Origin: JAXLWB01 sp046328715
Lineage (GTDB): Bacteria; Chloroflexota; Anaerolineae; Caldilineales; Caldilineaceae
Assembly: GCA_046328715.1 (NCBI GenBank)
Contig: JAXLWB010000045.1
Location: 1-64,000 of the forward strand
Direction of reading: 5' to 3'
Length of the DNA: 64,000 nt
Shown piece after piece: positions 9,669-18,480 of this stretch. How positions within the stretch are numbered: position 1 is the stretch's first letter; every line of letters starts with the position of its first letter. The notes beneath the pieces were generated by a model. The model was not told the origin of the DNA. It was given only the letters and a program-made list of their open reading frames with translations, and did not search any database. The position numbers were made by a program, and so were the translations under genes.

Positions 9669-9786
9669 CCCAAAGGGGCTATCTTCTTATTTTCTTACTT
9701 CAAAAAGCCCTTTGCGGAAGCTCAGCTGGCCTAGTAGATACGATGTCTGTTTTCTAGCAGTTGTTACTACGTAAGGAGCGCAAGGT

Positions 9787-12700
9787 ATGAATCATTCGTC
9801 TCATCCTATTTTATCCTCTCTCAGAAATTGGTATATCGTAGTCGCCTTCTTGTTATTCACGGGAGGCGTAGTAGTTATCAGTTGGCAGCCAGTGCGAGCA
9901 GTGGGTCTCTACGAAATCACCAGTCCGTCTGGAGGTGCACCGGAGATCGACATTCAGGGCAACGGCATCTCGATTGCCAGTGGCGATAGCAGCCCGACCC
10001 TTGCTGATGGACGAGATTTTGGCCGGCTGACCGTAAATGGCAGTAGTGTTGAACAGACCTTCACCATCACCAACGCTGGCACGTCCGCACTTCTCCTCAA
10101 TGGTTCGCCAGCGATCACGCTCAGCGATGCCACCTACTTTACTGTAACCCAACCTATCAATCTTGCCATTGCCAATCATACCGCTACCACCTTTACAGTA
10201 ACCTTTGCCCCAACGGCGGCTGGCACGCACACGACCACACTATTCGTGGCAAATAATGATTTTGCTGAGAACCCGTATACCTTTGACCTTCAAGGGATTG
10301 CTGCCTACAGCCTAATTACCGCGACGACTGGCACCGGCAGCGGTTCCATCGACCTCAACCCACCAAGTGGAAGCTATGATTCGGGTACACTCGTCACTGT
10401 CACGGCCAGCGCAGGTGTCACTTCAACTTTTGGTGGATGGAGCGGAGCTTGCACGGGTATGGGCGATTGCAACGTGACTATGGATGCCAATAAGACCGTC
10501 ACCGCGACCTTCCTTGCTTGCCCAGTCGGTGGCGTTGCTTATGTTGATGCCAATGTGATAGGCGGCAACCAGGATGGTTCAAGTTGGGGGAACGCCTTTG
10601 CCACGTTACAGGACGCGCTACGCCTGCCAGCACCCTGTGAAATCTGGGTAGCGACGGGGCTCTATTTCCCGGATCGAGGTCAGGGACAGCTAGACAATGA
10701 CCCCAATAGCAGCTTCCAGCTTCAGAATAATGTTGCGCTCTACGGTGGCTTTGTTGCGACAGAAACTCTGCGCAGCCAACGCAACTGGCAAGCCAACCTC
10801 ACGGTTCTGAGTGGCGATCTCGACGGCAATGATGCGGTGGATAGCAATGGAGTCGTCACCAGTACAGACTACCTTACTGGGACGAATGCGATGCACGTAG
10901 TCAGCAGTAATGGTGTCAACAACACCGCTGTGCTCAATGGCTTTACCATTACTGCGGGTTGGGCAAATCAACCTGGCGACAATGGCGGCGGAATGTACAA
11001 TCTGAACTCCAGCACCCCAACTTTGAACAACCTCCTCTTCCAAGGCAACTCGGCAGATTTTGGCGGTGGTGGGATGGGTAACATTGGTAGCAGCAGCCCT
11101 ACATTAACCAATGTTACCTTTGAAGCCAATTCGTCAGGATATATGGGTGGCGGTTTATGCAATCTTGGTACCAGTAACCCAACACTGCAACATATTATCT
11201 TCAAGAAAAACCACACAAAATACGGCGGTGGTTTGGGCAACGAATCGGCTAGTAGTCCAGTGCTGACCGATGTTATCTTCGATACCAACACGGCAGATAC
11301 CATGGGCGGTGGCATGCTCAATAACGGCGGCAGCAACCCGACATTGACCGATGTCACCTTTTACGCCAACAACGCCGGTACTGGCGGCGGCATGACCAAC
11401 AGCGCCAATAGCAGTCCTGTCTTGACAAACGTCACCTTCACGGTCAACTCGGCATTCCACGGCGCTGGTATCTACAACTCCGGTGGCTCTCCAGTATTAA
11501 CCAACGTCATCTTTCGTGGCAATCTAGGAGGATATGGTGGTGCCATGGAAAACGCTGCCAGCACTCCCAGCTTAACCAATGTCGTCTTCGAAGCCAATTC
11601 TGCAACCTATGGTGGCGCAGTATTCAATACCAGCAGTGATGCAAGCTTCACAAATGTCACATTCGCAGCCAACTCGGCAATTATTGCCAGCGCGATCTAC
11701 AACGATTCGAGTAATCCAGTACTCACCAACGTCATTCTCTGGGGAAATAAGTTAAATGCAGATGGACAGCTTAAAAATAACGATTCCACGCCAATCATCA
11801 GTAATAGTCTGATCGCCGAGTCGGGTGGCAGCAGCCAGTGGAACAGCGGCTTTGGCATTGATGGGGGAGGCAACATCGATGCAGATCCATACTTTGTCCA
11901 AGATGGCGATGTTTCTAGCGATCCACCGACGCCAGGCAATGTCCATCTACTCGCCAGTTCGCCTACCATCAATGCTGGCAACAATCTCTCTGTCACCGTC
12001 CCGACCGACCTGGATGGCAACACCCGTATTCAGGGTGGGATCGTGGACATGGGTGCCTACGAAACTACAGATGCACGCACGCAATTAATCACCGCCACCA
12101 TCGGTACCGGTAGCGGCGTCATCATGAACGAACCCAGGGGTGGCTATCAGTTTATCAGCGACGTGGTAACCGTGACCGCCGTGCCTGCCACTGGCTCACA
12201 CTTTGTTGCCTGGAGTGGCGATTGCACCGGTACAGCCCCCTGCGCGCTGACGATGGATGCAATCAAACGAGTTACCGCCACATTTACACTAAATGTGTAC
12301 ACCATTAGCGTTGCGATGGATGGTACAGGCAATGGCTCCGTCAATCTCAACCCGACTGGCGGCAGCTACGATTACGGAACAGTTGTTACGGCTACGGCAA
12401 CCCCGACCACTGGCTCACACTTTGCTGGTTGGAGCGGCGATTGCACTGGAATAGCAACGTGTGTACTTACGGTAGACGCAATCAAACAAGTAACCGCCAA
12501 TTTCACGCTGGACGTACATACCATTAGTGTCGCTACGGATGGTCCAGGCAGTGGCTCTGTCAATCTCAACCCAGTTGGGGGCAACTACGATTATGGAACA
12601 GTCGTCACAGCTACGGCAATCCCGAGTACTGGCTCGCATTTTGTTGGCTGGAACGGGGAATGTACTGGCACTGCCGAATGTGTAATTACGATTGATGGAG

Positions 12701-13353
12701 ACAAAGCGGTTACGGCGACCTTTGAACTCAATGTTTACGAGGTTACGGTTGCAAAAATTGGTGACGGCAACGGTTCAGTCAGCCTGGAGCCAGCAGGCGG
12801 TAGTTATCCCTATGGGACTGTTGTCACGGCAACAGCGACTCCAACATCTGCTTCAAGCTTTGCTGGTTGGAGCGGTGATTGCACAGGTACGGGGTTATGT
12901 ACACTAACGATCGGTGCAAACAAAGCAATTACGGCTAGCTTTGCACTGCTGCCTGCGCCGAAAATTAGTGTGACCGTAGAACGAGAAGGGGCAGAACGTG
13001 TCATATCGGGCACGGTCGTGTCCTATCAAGTCACCATCACCAATGTCGGTTCAGTTCCGGTCGAGCTAACCGACATTCATGGTGGGCCACCAACCATCCA
13101 GCTAGGTGGCGAGGCTGCTAGCCTACAGGCAACCAGTGCCGCTTGTACCACGCCACTCACCCTGGCCGTGGCAGAAGTTCACCAATGCAGCCTCACTTGG
13201 ACAGCAACCGGAAGCACAGGACAGACGGTCAACTTTGTTGTAACGGTCAATGGCAACCAGAATGAGCAGAGCACACAAAGCTCAGCCAACGGTCATGTGA
13301 TCATCGAAGCAGCGCCCTCGCCAAGAATCTTCTTGCCGATTGTAGCGCGCTAG
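9787..13353 (+). CDS. Secreted beta-helix / InlB-repeat protein
   Basis: The 1188-aa product has an N-terminal hydrophobic segment (IVVAFLLFTGGVVVISW). Next comes an Ig-like choice-of-anchor domain (about 60-165). One InlB-like B-repeat is at about 175-245 (TATTGTGSGSIDLNP, FGGWSGACTG). Residues about 250-760 form a parallel beta-helix of polymorphic repeats with many NSxxxGGGxxN/LTNVTF turns. Four more InlB-like repeats follow (about 765-1060, each with HFxGWSGDCTG). A final beta domain precedes the tail RIFLPIVAR. Such proteins are surface adhesins or polymer binders in known families; the ligand is unknown. AAGGAG lies 9 nt upstream of the ATG. Confidence 0.93.
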   Translation: MNHSSHPILSSLRNWYIVVAFLLFTGGVVVISWQPVRAVGLYEITSPSGGAPEIDIQGNGISIASGDSSPTLADGRDFGRLTVNGSSVEQTFTITNAGTSALLLNGSPAITLSDATYFTVTQPINLAIANHTATTFTVTFAPTAAGTHTTTLFVANNDFAENPYTFDLQGIAAYSLITATTGTGSGSIDLNPPSGSYDSGTLVTVTASAGVTSTFGGWSGACTGMGDCNVTMDANKTVTATFLACPVGGVAYVDANVIGGNQDGSSWGNAFATLQDALRLPAPCEIWVATGLYFPDRGQGQLDNDPNSSFQLQNNVALYGGFVATETLRSQRNWQANLTVLSGDLDGNDAVDSNGVVTSTDYLTGTNAMHVVSSNGVNNTAVLNGFTITAGWANQPGDNGGGMYNLNSSTPTLNNLLFQGNSADFGGGGMGNIGSSSPTLTNVTFEANSSGYMGGGLCNLGTSNPTLQHIIFKKNHTKYGGGLGNESASSPVLTDVIFDTNTADTMGGGMLNNGGSNPTLTDVTFYANNAGTGGGMTNSANSSPVLTNVTFTVNSAFHGAGIYNSGGSPVLTNVIFRGNLGGYGGAMENAASTPSLTNVVFEANSATYGGAVFNTSSDASFTNVTFAANSAIIASAIYNDSSNPVLTNVILWGNKLNADGQLKNNDSTPIISNSLIAESGGSSQWNSGFGIDGGGNIDADPYFVQDGDVSSDPPTPGNVHLLASSPTINAGNNLSVTVPTDLDGNTRIQGGIVDMGAYETTDARTQLITATIGTGSGVIMNEPRGGYQFISDVVTVTAVPATGSHFVAWSGDCTGTAPCALTMDAIKRVTATFTLNVYTISVAMDGTGNGSVNLNPTGGSYDYGTVVTATATPTTGSHFAGWSGDCTGIATCVLTVDAIKQVTANFTLDVHTISVATDGPGSGSVNLNPVGGNYDYGTVVTATAIPSTGSHFVGWNGECTGTAECVITIDGDKAVTATFELNVYEVTVAKIGDGNGSVSLEPAGGSYPYGTVVTATATPTSASSFAGWSGDCTGTGLCTLTIGANKAITASFALLPAPKISVTVEREGAERVISGTVVSYQVTITNVGSVPVELTDIHGGPPTIQLGGEAASLQATSAACTTPLTLAVAEVHQCSLTWTATGSTGQTVNFVVTVNGNQNEQSTQSSANGHVIIEAAPSPRIFLPIVAR

Positions 13354-13385
13354 ATGCAAATCTAACAACGCCATTTGCTCAACTA

Positions 13386-13521
13386 ATAGACAACGCAGAT
13401 AGACATTGCACGATCAAGATGCGTAGGGGCACACCCTTGCGGTTGCCCAACCGGGGACGCAACCAGGGCACCGGCAAGCGGATGCCCCTACAAAAGTGCA
13501 TCTTTGATTTGCTTTGTCTAT
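13386..13521. repeat. REP/MITE-like palindromic element
   Basis: Outer ends ATAGACAA (13386-13393) and TTGTCTAT (13514-13521) are inverted. Inside, 13423-13491 forms an imperfect stem starting GTAGGGGCACACCCTTGCGG. This inner sequence resembles a GTAGGGGCGACCCTTGCGG-type palindrome that I recall from many environmental bacterial genomes. No coding. Confidence 0.6.
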
Positions 13522-13538
13522 AAGAAGTGGTTTGAAAC

Positions 13539-13576
13539 GCAGACGTGGCAGGTTCGGTATAACCTGCCACGTCTGC
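13539..13576. terminator. Bidirectional terminator hairpin
   Basis: Perfect 16-bp arms GCAGACGTGGCAGGTT (13539-13554) and complement (13561-13576) with a 6-nt loop. It lies between convergent genes ending at 13353 and 13606. Confidence 0.75.
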
Positions 13577-13605
13577 ATTATTCGATAGACTTTACAGGCG
13601 CTCTG

Positions 13606-15429
13606 TCAAGGAAGCACCGTGTCACCCTGCACATAACTGTCCAACATCACATAGAGGGCACTGAGGGCACCATTTGTGCCGGTTGCAAAGCTGGACAAGC
13701 GGCCATCCAACACCACGACAGTGTTGCTACCTACCACGCTGGCACCAGTGGTCGTGATCTCAAGTGCTGTGTTAACATCTACTCCTAGCCCGAGCAGTGT
13801 CGAGGTGTGGGCGAGTTGGCTGTAGAGGCGGCCCCAGTGACGCTCCAGTACCATACGCGGCTCAATTGCAACACCAGGGAGCCACTTTAATCCAGGTTGA
13901 ACAGTAACGCCATCAGCCAGAAAGTCACCCATTGCATCAGTCTCCAGTGAATCCTCGGTCGAGGGTGGATCAAGCGTGAGGGTCGCACCCAGCGCAGCAG
14001 CGACGGCATTATCGGCCAGCACAGCCTTTCCCTGCGCCCAGCCATTGCGGAGGGCAGTGATCGCGCTGTTGGCTCCGTTGAGCGCATCCAATACCAACGA
14101 CTGGTCGGGGGCTGTAATCAGTACCCCACTTGCGCTGGCAATGGCTTTCTTGACAGCATTTTGATCGACTTTTGCATCCAGCACAAACCACTGTACCGAT
14201 TTAACGCCCTGCAAGGCTGTGGCCCAGGCTTTGGCCTCCGCTTGTGCATCACTACTCTTGGCGTAGCCCAACGTCAGTACTACCAGTTGGGCCTTCTTGC
14301 CGCCGCTTACAGTTACAAAGCGTTGTGTGACAGCCCCAGCACGATCAGCACTGAGATCGCCGCCCAGCAACAATGGTCCATAGCCGGATGGGACACGTAG
14401 AGCGTTAAAATTACGCTTGCTGATATTCGGCGCTGGCAAACCCTTCCCATTCACCAAGGGTCGTCGCTGTTGCAGATCGTAGCCAAAATTGCCTGGTGGA
14501 ATCAGGTGCGTCGCCACTTTGTGTAAGGAAAGACTACTGGTGGGGCCAGCGAAGCGGCCACTGGCAGCATAACTTTGCAGATCGACCACCACAGCCGCAG
14601 TCGTACCAGTGACGTCGGTCAGCATCGATTCGTTGGTCACAATAGCCCCGGTTTCGGCATCCAGACCAATTCCCAGTAGTCGGCTGCTGAAACTAGCGTT
14701 GAGCAGCCGCGCAATTCTTCCACGCTGGAAGGTATGTTGCTCGAAGATGGCGTTTTTGATACCAAAACTTAAACCACGGGTGGCATCGCTTGGCCCTTCA
14801 TAGAGCCAAAGATCGACAATACCTTTTTGGAAGCCATTTTCAGGTCCAAAGTCGCCCACATAGCCGTTGATCATACTACGTGATTGGACGGCGGCACCGG
14901 CGCTATTTCCGCCCACCACAGCCCCTTGTTTGAAGGCGGCTGCCATCCGCTCTTCAAACGGCGTGTTGGCAACTACCTGCATGGCGATCGTCTGGTCGCC
15001 GCCGAGGATATACATGCCATCCAGATCCTTGACAAAGAGATCAAGATTGCTCTGCAGCAGCGCATCTGGATGCGTCAACACCGGTGCCAATACCACACGG
15101 CAACTTTGTTTTGCTTGTTTGACTGCGTTGCAGGCATCTTCGATTTGCACACGGCGCTCATCGGCCAGCGTCATATTCTCGGTTCGTTCACTTTCGGGTA
15201 TCTCCTGCGAATCGGAGGCATAGGTAATGGGCAGTACCAACAGATCGACGATGCCATTGGTATCGCGCTGGACCGCTGCCTGGGCAAAGCGTTGTAACGT
15301 AGGTGGTAGGTAATCGCTACCGATGGGAATGAGGGTAGACACAGGAGTTGACTCTGCTTGAATAGGCTGAACAGTGAAAAATGACCCTAAAAGCAGTGTG
15401 AGAGCGAAGGACAAACTGAACTTTTTCAT
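13606..15429 (-). CDS. Secreted cyanophycinase-like S51 peptidase
   Basis: The 607-aa product has a signal peptide (MKKFSLSFALTLLLGSFFTV). Its first ~300 residues match the cyanophycinase/S51 serine peptidase fold: YILGGDQTIAM at about 140-150 and VVGGNSAGAAV at 171-181, with Ser176 as the likely nucleophile, then EQHTFQRGRIARL with a probable catalytic His. Known cyanophycinases cut beta-Asp-Arg dipeptides from cyanophycin; secreted forms let bacteria feed on outside polymer. Residues 350-607 seem to form a second S51-like half (GYGPLLLGGDLS) without an obvious GNSAGA, perhaps degenerate. GAAGGA lies close upstream of the ATG. No cyanophycin synthetase is in the window. Confidence 0.88.
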   Translation of the reverse strand: MKKFSLSFALTLLLGSFFTVQPIQAESTPVSTLIPIGSDYLPPTLQRFAQAAVQRDTNGIVDLLVLPITYASDSQEIPESERTENMTLADERRVQIEDACNAVKQAKQSCRVVLAPVLTHPDALLQSNLDLFVKDLDGMYILGGDQTIAMQVVANTPFEERMAAAFKQGAVVGGNSAGAAVQSRSMINGYVGDFGPENGFQKGIVDLWLYEGPSDATRGLSFGIKNAIFEQHTFQRGRIARLLNASFSSRLLGIGLDAETGAIVTNESMLTDVTGTTAAVVVDLQSYAASGRFAGPTSSLSLHKVATHLIPPGNFGYDLQQRRPLVNGKGLPAPNISKRNFNALRVPSGYGPLLLGGDLSADRAGAVTQRFVTVSGGKKAQLVVLTLGYAKSSDAQAEAKAWATALQGVKSVQWFVLDAKVDQNAVKKAIASASGVLITAPDQSLVLDALNGANSAITALRNGWAQGKAVLADNAVAAALGATLTLDPPSTEDSLETDAMGDFLADGVTVQPGLKWLPGVAIEPRMVLERHWGRLYSQLAHTSTLLGLGVDVNTALEITTTGASVVGSNTVVVLDGRLSSFATGTNGALSALYVMLDSYVQGDTVLP

Positions 15430-15468
15430 GCGATTTCCTTCTTTAATACTCGAACAACCAATGTAAAT

Positions 15469-18063
15469 TTAACAATTCTCTTCACAAAACAGTTGAACTA
15501 CCGGTACAACCTCCGCTAATGTCCAAGATTGTGTGGTGGCGACGACTTCGGCCCATGCACGCTCATCTAGGGTGCGTTGAATATAGGCAAGCATATCGGC
15601 CAGTTCGGTGCGGTCGGCAATGGCCAGGAATGGCGGCAAATTGTCCACCCATTGCTGCGCCTTGCTCAAAAAGTGTGCAGCCCCTGTATTTTTATTTTGC
15701 GCAATGGCGAGTATAGCACAGCCGATGAGCGAGTGAATCGCCTGATGACGGTCGTTGGTTTCCAAGCAGAGGCTCAAGGTTTGCTGATAGGCATGGCATG
15801 CTGCGACTGCGTCGCCAACGGTACGCTGAACATCGCCTAAGGTTCGCCAGGTACCTTTGAGCGCATCTTTGTCGCCTAATTCGATGCTCAGTTTTAGGGC
15901 TTCTTGGAGATCACCAATGGCAGCAGTAGCTTCCCCCAAATGGCGCTTAATTTCTCCGGCTCGAATCAAGTTCCAAGCAACATGGCGTTTGAAGTCGGAT
16001 TTACGTGCGAGTTTCAACGTTTCTGCACAGGCAACTGCGGCAGCTTGATAGTTGCCAAACTGAATTTCCAGATCTCCCTGCATGCTCAATGCAAAAAGCA
16101 GCGCATCAATATCGCCCGTGGTTTTTAATAGCTCAACGCTCTCCCGTAAATAACCGCTTGCTTTCGTATACCCCATCTGTTGGGAACCATAGGCATAAAC
16201 CAATGAAACCAAGAGCGCAGCCGTCTTGGCCCCATCACCAAGTTGGCGAAAGAGTTGTAGACTTTCTTCAAAAGCAGCAATTTTTGGCTCACGCTGGTGC
16301 AACTCATCATAGACCCAGCCAGAGACGCGCAGTGCATCCGCTAGTGCCCAAGGTTCACCTGTCTGTCGATACAAGGCGATGCTCTCCTCCACCAGAGTCA
16401 AACCAAGTGCTGGTTCGCCAAGGTGATTGATGAGTTGTCCAGCCGAAAGCAGTGCCCGTGCCCGTAGGTGGGCAGGAGCCGCTTGGTAGTCGAGTGCCTC
16501 TATCAGCCACTGCCGCCCTTCTTGATAATAGCCGCGTAGCAGCCAAAACTCCTTCAATGCACCTGCCAACGCAATTGCCTGAGCCGGTTCATGTTGACGA
16601 AACCACTGGAACGCCGCTCGCAGATTGCCTAGATCAAGGTCCAAACGTTTCAACCACTCTACTTGCTCTTGGCCTTGCATCTTTGACGCAGCACGCTCAG
16701 CCAGTTTCAGAAAATAGTTGGCATGATGCGCAAAGAGTGTTTGTTCGCCATGCAACTGGATCTGCTCCAGGGCATAGGTACGCAAAGTCTCCAGCAAGTA
16801 GAACCGGTGGTTCGCATCGCTGCGTGTTTGGGAAGCGACGCTAGAGAGCAGACTCTTGTGGAGCAAGGCTTGTACTTCCATCACCTCGAAGCCAAAATCG
16901 CCAAGCGCCAACAGGTCAAAACCGCCGACAAAGACACCCAAGGTACGGAAGAGTAGCTGGGCATGGCTGGGGAGATTGATGTAGCTATGCTGAATTGCCA
17001 GACGCAAGGAGCGCTGATGTTCGGGCAAATCAACTGCGCCATCGCTAAGTAGCGCTAAGGGTTGTCTCTGTAAACTGTCCAGCAGTTGTTGCGGACTCAG
17101 CACTTCACAACGTGGTGCGCTCAACTCAATCGCCAAGGGCAGGCAGTCCAATTTTCGACAGATCGCTTCGAGAATGGATCGATTCTGCGCGGTGAGTAGG
17201 AACGTTTCCTCGGTTGCCTGTACACGCTGTACAAATAGTTCAACTGCCGGGTCTAACGCTAATGGTTGCACCTTGAAGCGCTGTTCGGCGCGCAGATGCA
17301 ACCGCTCTCGGCTCGTAACGAGAATGCGCAGGCCGCCACATTGGGCCAGCAATTCCGCCACCAACGGCGCAGCAGCAGTAATCTGCTCAAAATTATCCAA
17401 CACCAGCAACAGCTCTTTGCGGCGCAGATACTCGATCAGGCGGGCTTGCGGCGGTTTGCTTGAACCTTCGTGCAGATTGAGCGCGCTCACTAAGGTCATA
17501 GCCACCAGGTTGGGATCGCTGACAGCGGCCAGCGGCACAAAACAGGCACCATCCCGATAGAGCGACTGCATCTCACTGGTAACCGCCAAAGCCAAGCGCG
17601 TCTTCCCCACACCAGGCGGCCCGATCAAGGTCAGGAGTCGCTCGCTATGACCGTGTAGGCGATTGCAGAGTTGCTTTACCTCCTGCTCGCGTCCCAATAG
17701 CGGCATGGGAGGGATGGGCAGGGAGTGGCTTGTTTCCTCAATTTCCTCACGGATCACCAGTTGGCGTTCACGTTTGATGGTAAACGACGCTGGCGGCTTT
17801 TCACCACGCGCCAATGCTGCCAATTCTACCAATTGCGCCGCCAGTTTGGGCTCGTCCTGCAAACCGAGCGCAGGCAGGTAACTCTGAACAACCGCCTGTA
17901 GATCGGGCAAGCGGCGGTTCTGTTCCAGAGCAGAGATGAAAGAGAAGCTATAGCCCAGCGCTGCGGCCAGATCACTCTGTGACATGCCAGCACGTTTGCG
18001 GAGTTGCTTGAGAAAATCGCCGAAGCGTGTAGTTGATGAAAGAGTAGGAGAGGTAGCAGGCAT
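15469..18063 (-). CDS. XRE-HTH / NB-ARC ATPase / TPR regulator 1 (STAND type)
   Basis: The product (864 aa from 18063) has an XRE-type HTH at about 12-67 (GMSQSDLAAALGYSFSFISA), an NB-ARC ATPase with P-loop GPPGVGKTRLA near 148 and Walker B LLLVLDNFE near 218, and TPR-like helices from about 450 to the end. Such STAND proteins act as switches that bind DNA or recruit polymerase when a ligand meets the sensor repeats. Its paralog at 47265-49790 is very similar through the first ~150 residues. I prefer 18063 (MPATSPT) because the paralog also starts MPA; an upstream ATG at 18102 would add 13 residues. Upstream, divergent, is the conserved operator-promoter at 18206, its probable target. Confidence 0.93.
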   Translation of the reverse strand: MPATSPTLSSTTRFGDFLKQLRKRAGMSQSDLAAALGYSFSFISALEQNRRLPDLQAVVQSYLPALGLQDEPKLAAQLVELAALARGEKPPASFTIKRERQLVIREEIEETSHSLPIPPMPLLGREQEVKQLCNRLHGHSERLLTLIGPPGVGKTRLALAVTSEMQSLYRDGACFVPLAAVSDPNLVAMTLVSALNLHEGSSKPPQARLIEYLRRKELLLVLDNFEQITAAAPLVAELLAQCGGLRILVTSRERLHLRAEQRFKVQPLALDPAVELFVQRVQATEETFLLTAQNRSILEAICRKLDCLPLAIELSAPRCEVLSPQQLLDSLQRQPLALLSDGAVDLPEHQRSLRLAIQHSYINLPSHAQLLFRTLGVFVGGFDLLALGDFGFEVMEVQALLHKSLLSSVASQTRSDANHRFYLLETLRTYALEQIQLHGEQTLFAHHANYFLKLAERAASKMQGQEQVEWLKRLDLDLGNLRAAFQWFRQHEPAQAIALAGALKEFWLLRGYYQEGRQWLIEALDYQAAPAHLRARALLSAGQLINHLGEPALGLTLVEESIALYRQTGEPWALADALRVSGWVYDELHQREPKIAAFEESLQLFRQLGDGAKTAALLVSLVYAYGSQQMGYTKASGYLRESVELLKTTGDIDALLFALSMQGDLEIQFGNYQAAAVACAETLKLARKSDFKRHVAWNLIRAGEIKRHLGEATAAIGDLQEALKLSIELGDKDALKGTWRTLGDVQRTVGDAVAACHAYQQTLSLCLETNDRHQAIHSLIGCAILAIAQNKNTGAAHFLSKAQQWVDNLPPFLAIADRTELADMLAYIQRTLDERAWAEVVATTQSWTLAEVVPVVQLFCEENC

Positions 18064-18205
18064 GACAAACTTTGAAAGGATTACATTTTTTATGCACAGC
18101 ACGGTAGATGTTGCACCTGTTGGGCTTATAGGTTGTCAGCCCAACACAGAAGGCACCAGTATACAACACAACGATTTTTCAACAAAACAAGATGAAAAGC
18201 GTCTA

Positions 18206-18262
18206 TTTTGTGCAATTTTTGTACAAAAATTGCTTCTAGTTCACCCACCCCTCCGCTACTGT
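18206..18262 (+). promoter_or_regulatory. Conserved operator-promoter module, copy 1
   Basis: A 28-bp AT-rich operator (18206-18233) contains a perfect 22-bp palindrome at 18212-18233 (GCAATTTTTGT and its mirror). It directly abuts a weak -35 (TTCTAG, 18234-18239), then exactly 17 bp, then -10 TACTGT (18257-18262). Three further copies with identical spacing are at 51933, 53965 and 58479. A weak -35 with an adjoining operator suggests activation by a bound regulator, probably the divergent XRE-NB-ARC-TPR protein. Confidence 0.75.
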
Positions 18263-18269
18263 TTTGCCC

Positions 18270-18443
18270 ATGAACAAGATCATTCGCTGTACCATCACAC
18301 TCACACTAGTCGAGAGTTGGACAATGACTTGGCTGAGTGAGTTTGAATTGCATCCCATGATTTTCCTGCTCTACTCAGGAAAAGTTCCTAGACACTGTCT
18401 CCATCCGCCTCATGACAGCAGGACGCCAACAATGCAAAAATAG
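18270..18443 (+). CDS. Small leaderless protein, MxKIIRxTITxTLxES family
   Basis: A 57-codon frame starts MNKIIRCTITLTLVESWTM. The ATG lies 7 nt after the -10 hexamer, so transcription should begin at or beside the A of ATG, and no ribosome site is visible; this is the layout of a leaderless message. A second frame at 58543 has the same promoter, the same 7-nt gap and a matching N-terminus (MSKIIRRTITITLTESFTF). The two diverge after about residue 18. Conservation of protein start, promoter and spacing supports translation. Function unknown; it precedes the subtilase by 37 nt. Confidence 0.55.
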   Translation: MNKIIRCTITLTLVESWTMTWLSEFELHPMIFLLYSGKVPRHCLHPPHDSRTPTMQK

Positions 18444-18480
18444 GCGCATCGCTCAAACATTTCAAGTCAAGGAGGCAAAT

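Noticed and set aside
18412..18480. Upstream start for the subtilase
   Set aside because: The ATG at 18481 has AAGGAGG and starts a proper signal peptide; the longer form hides the signal.
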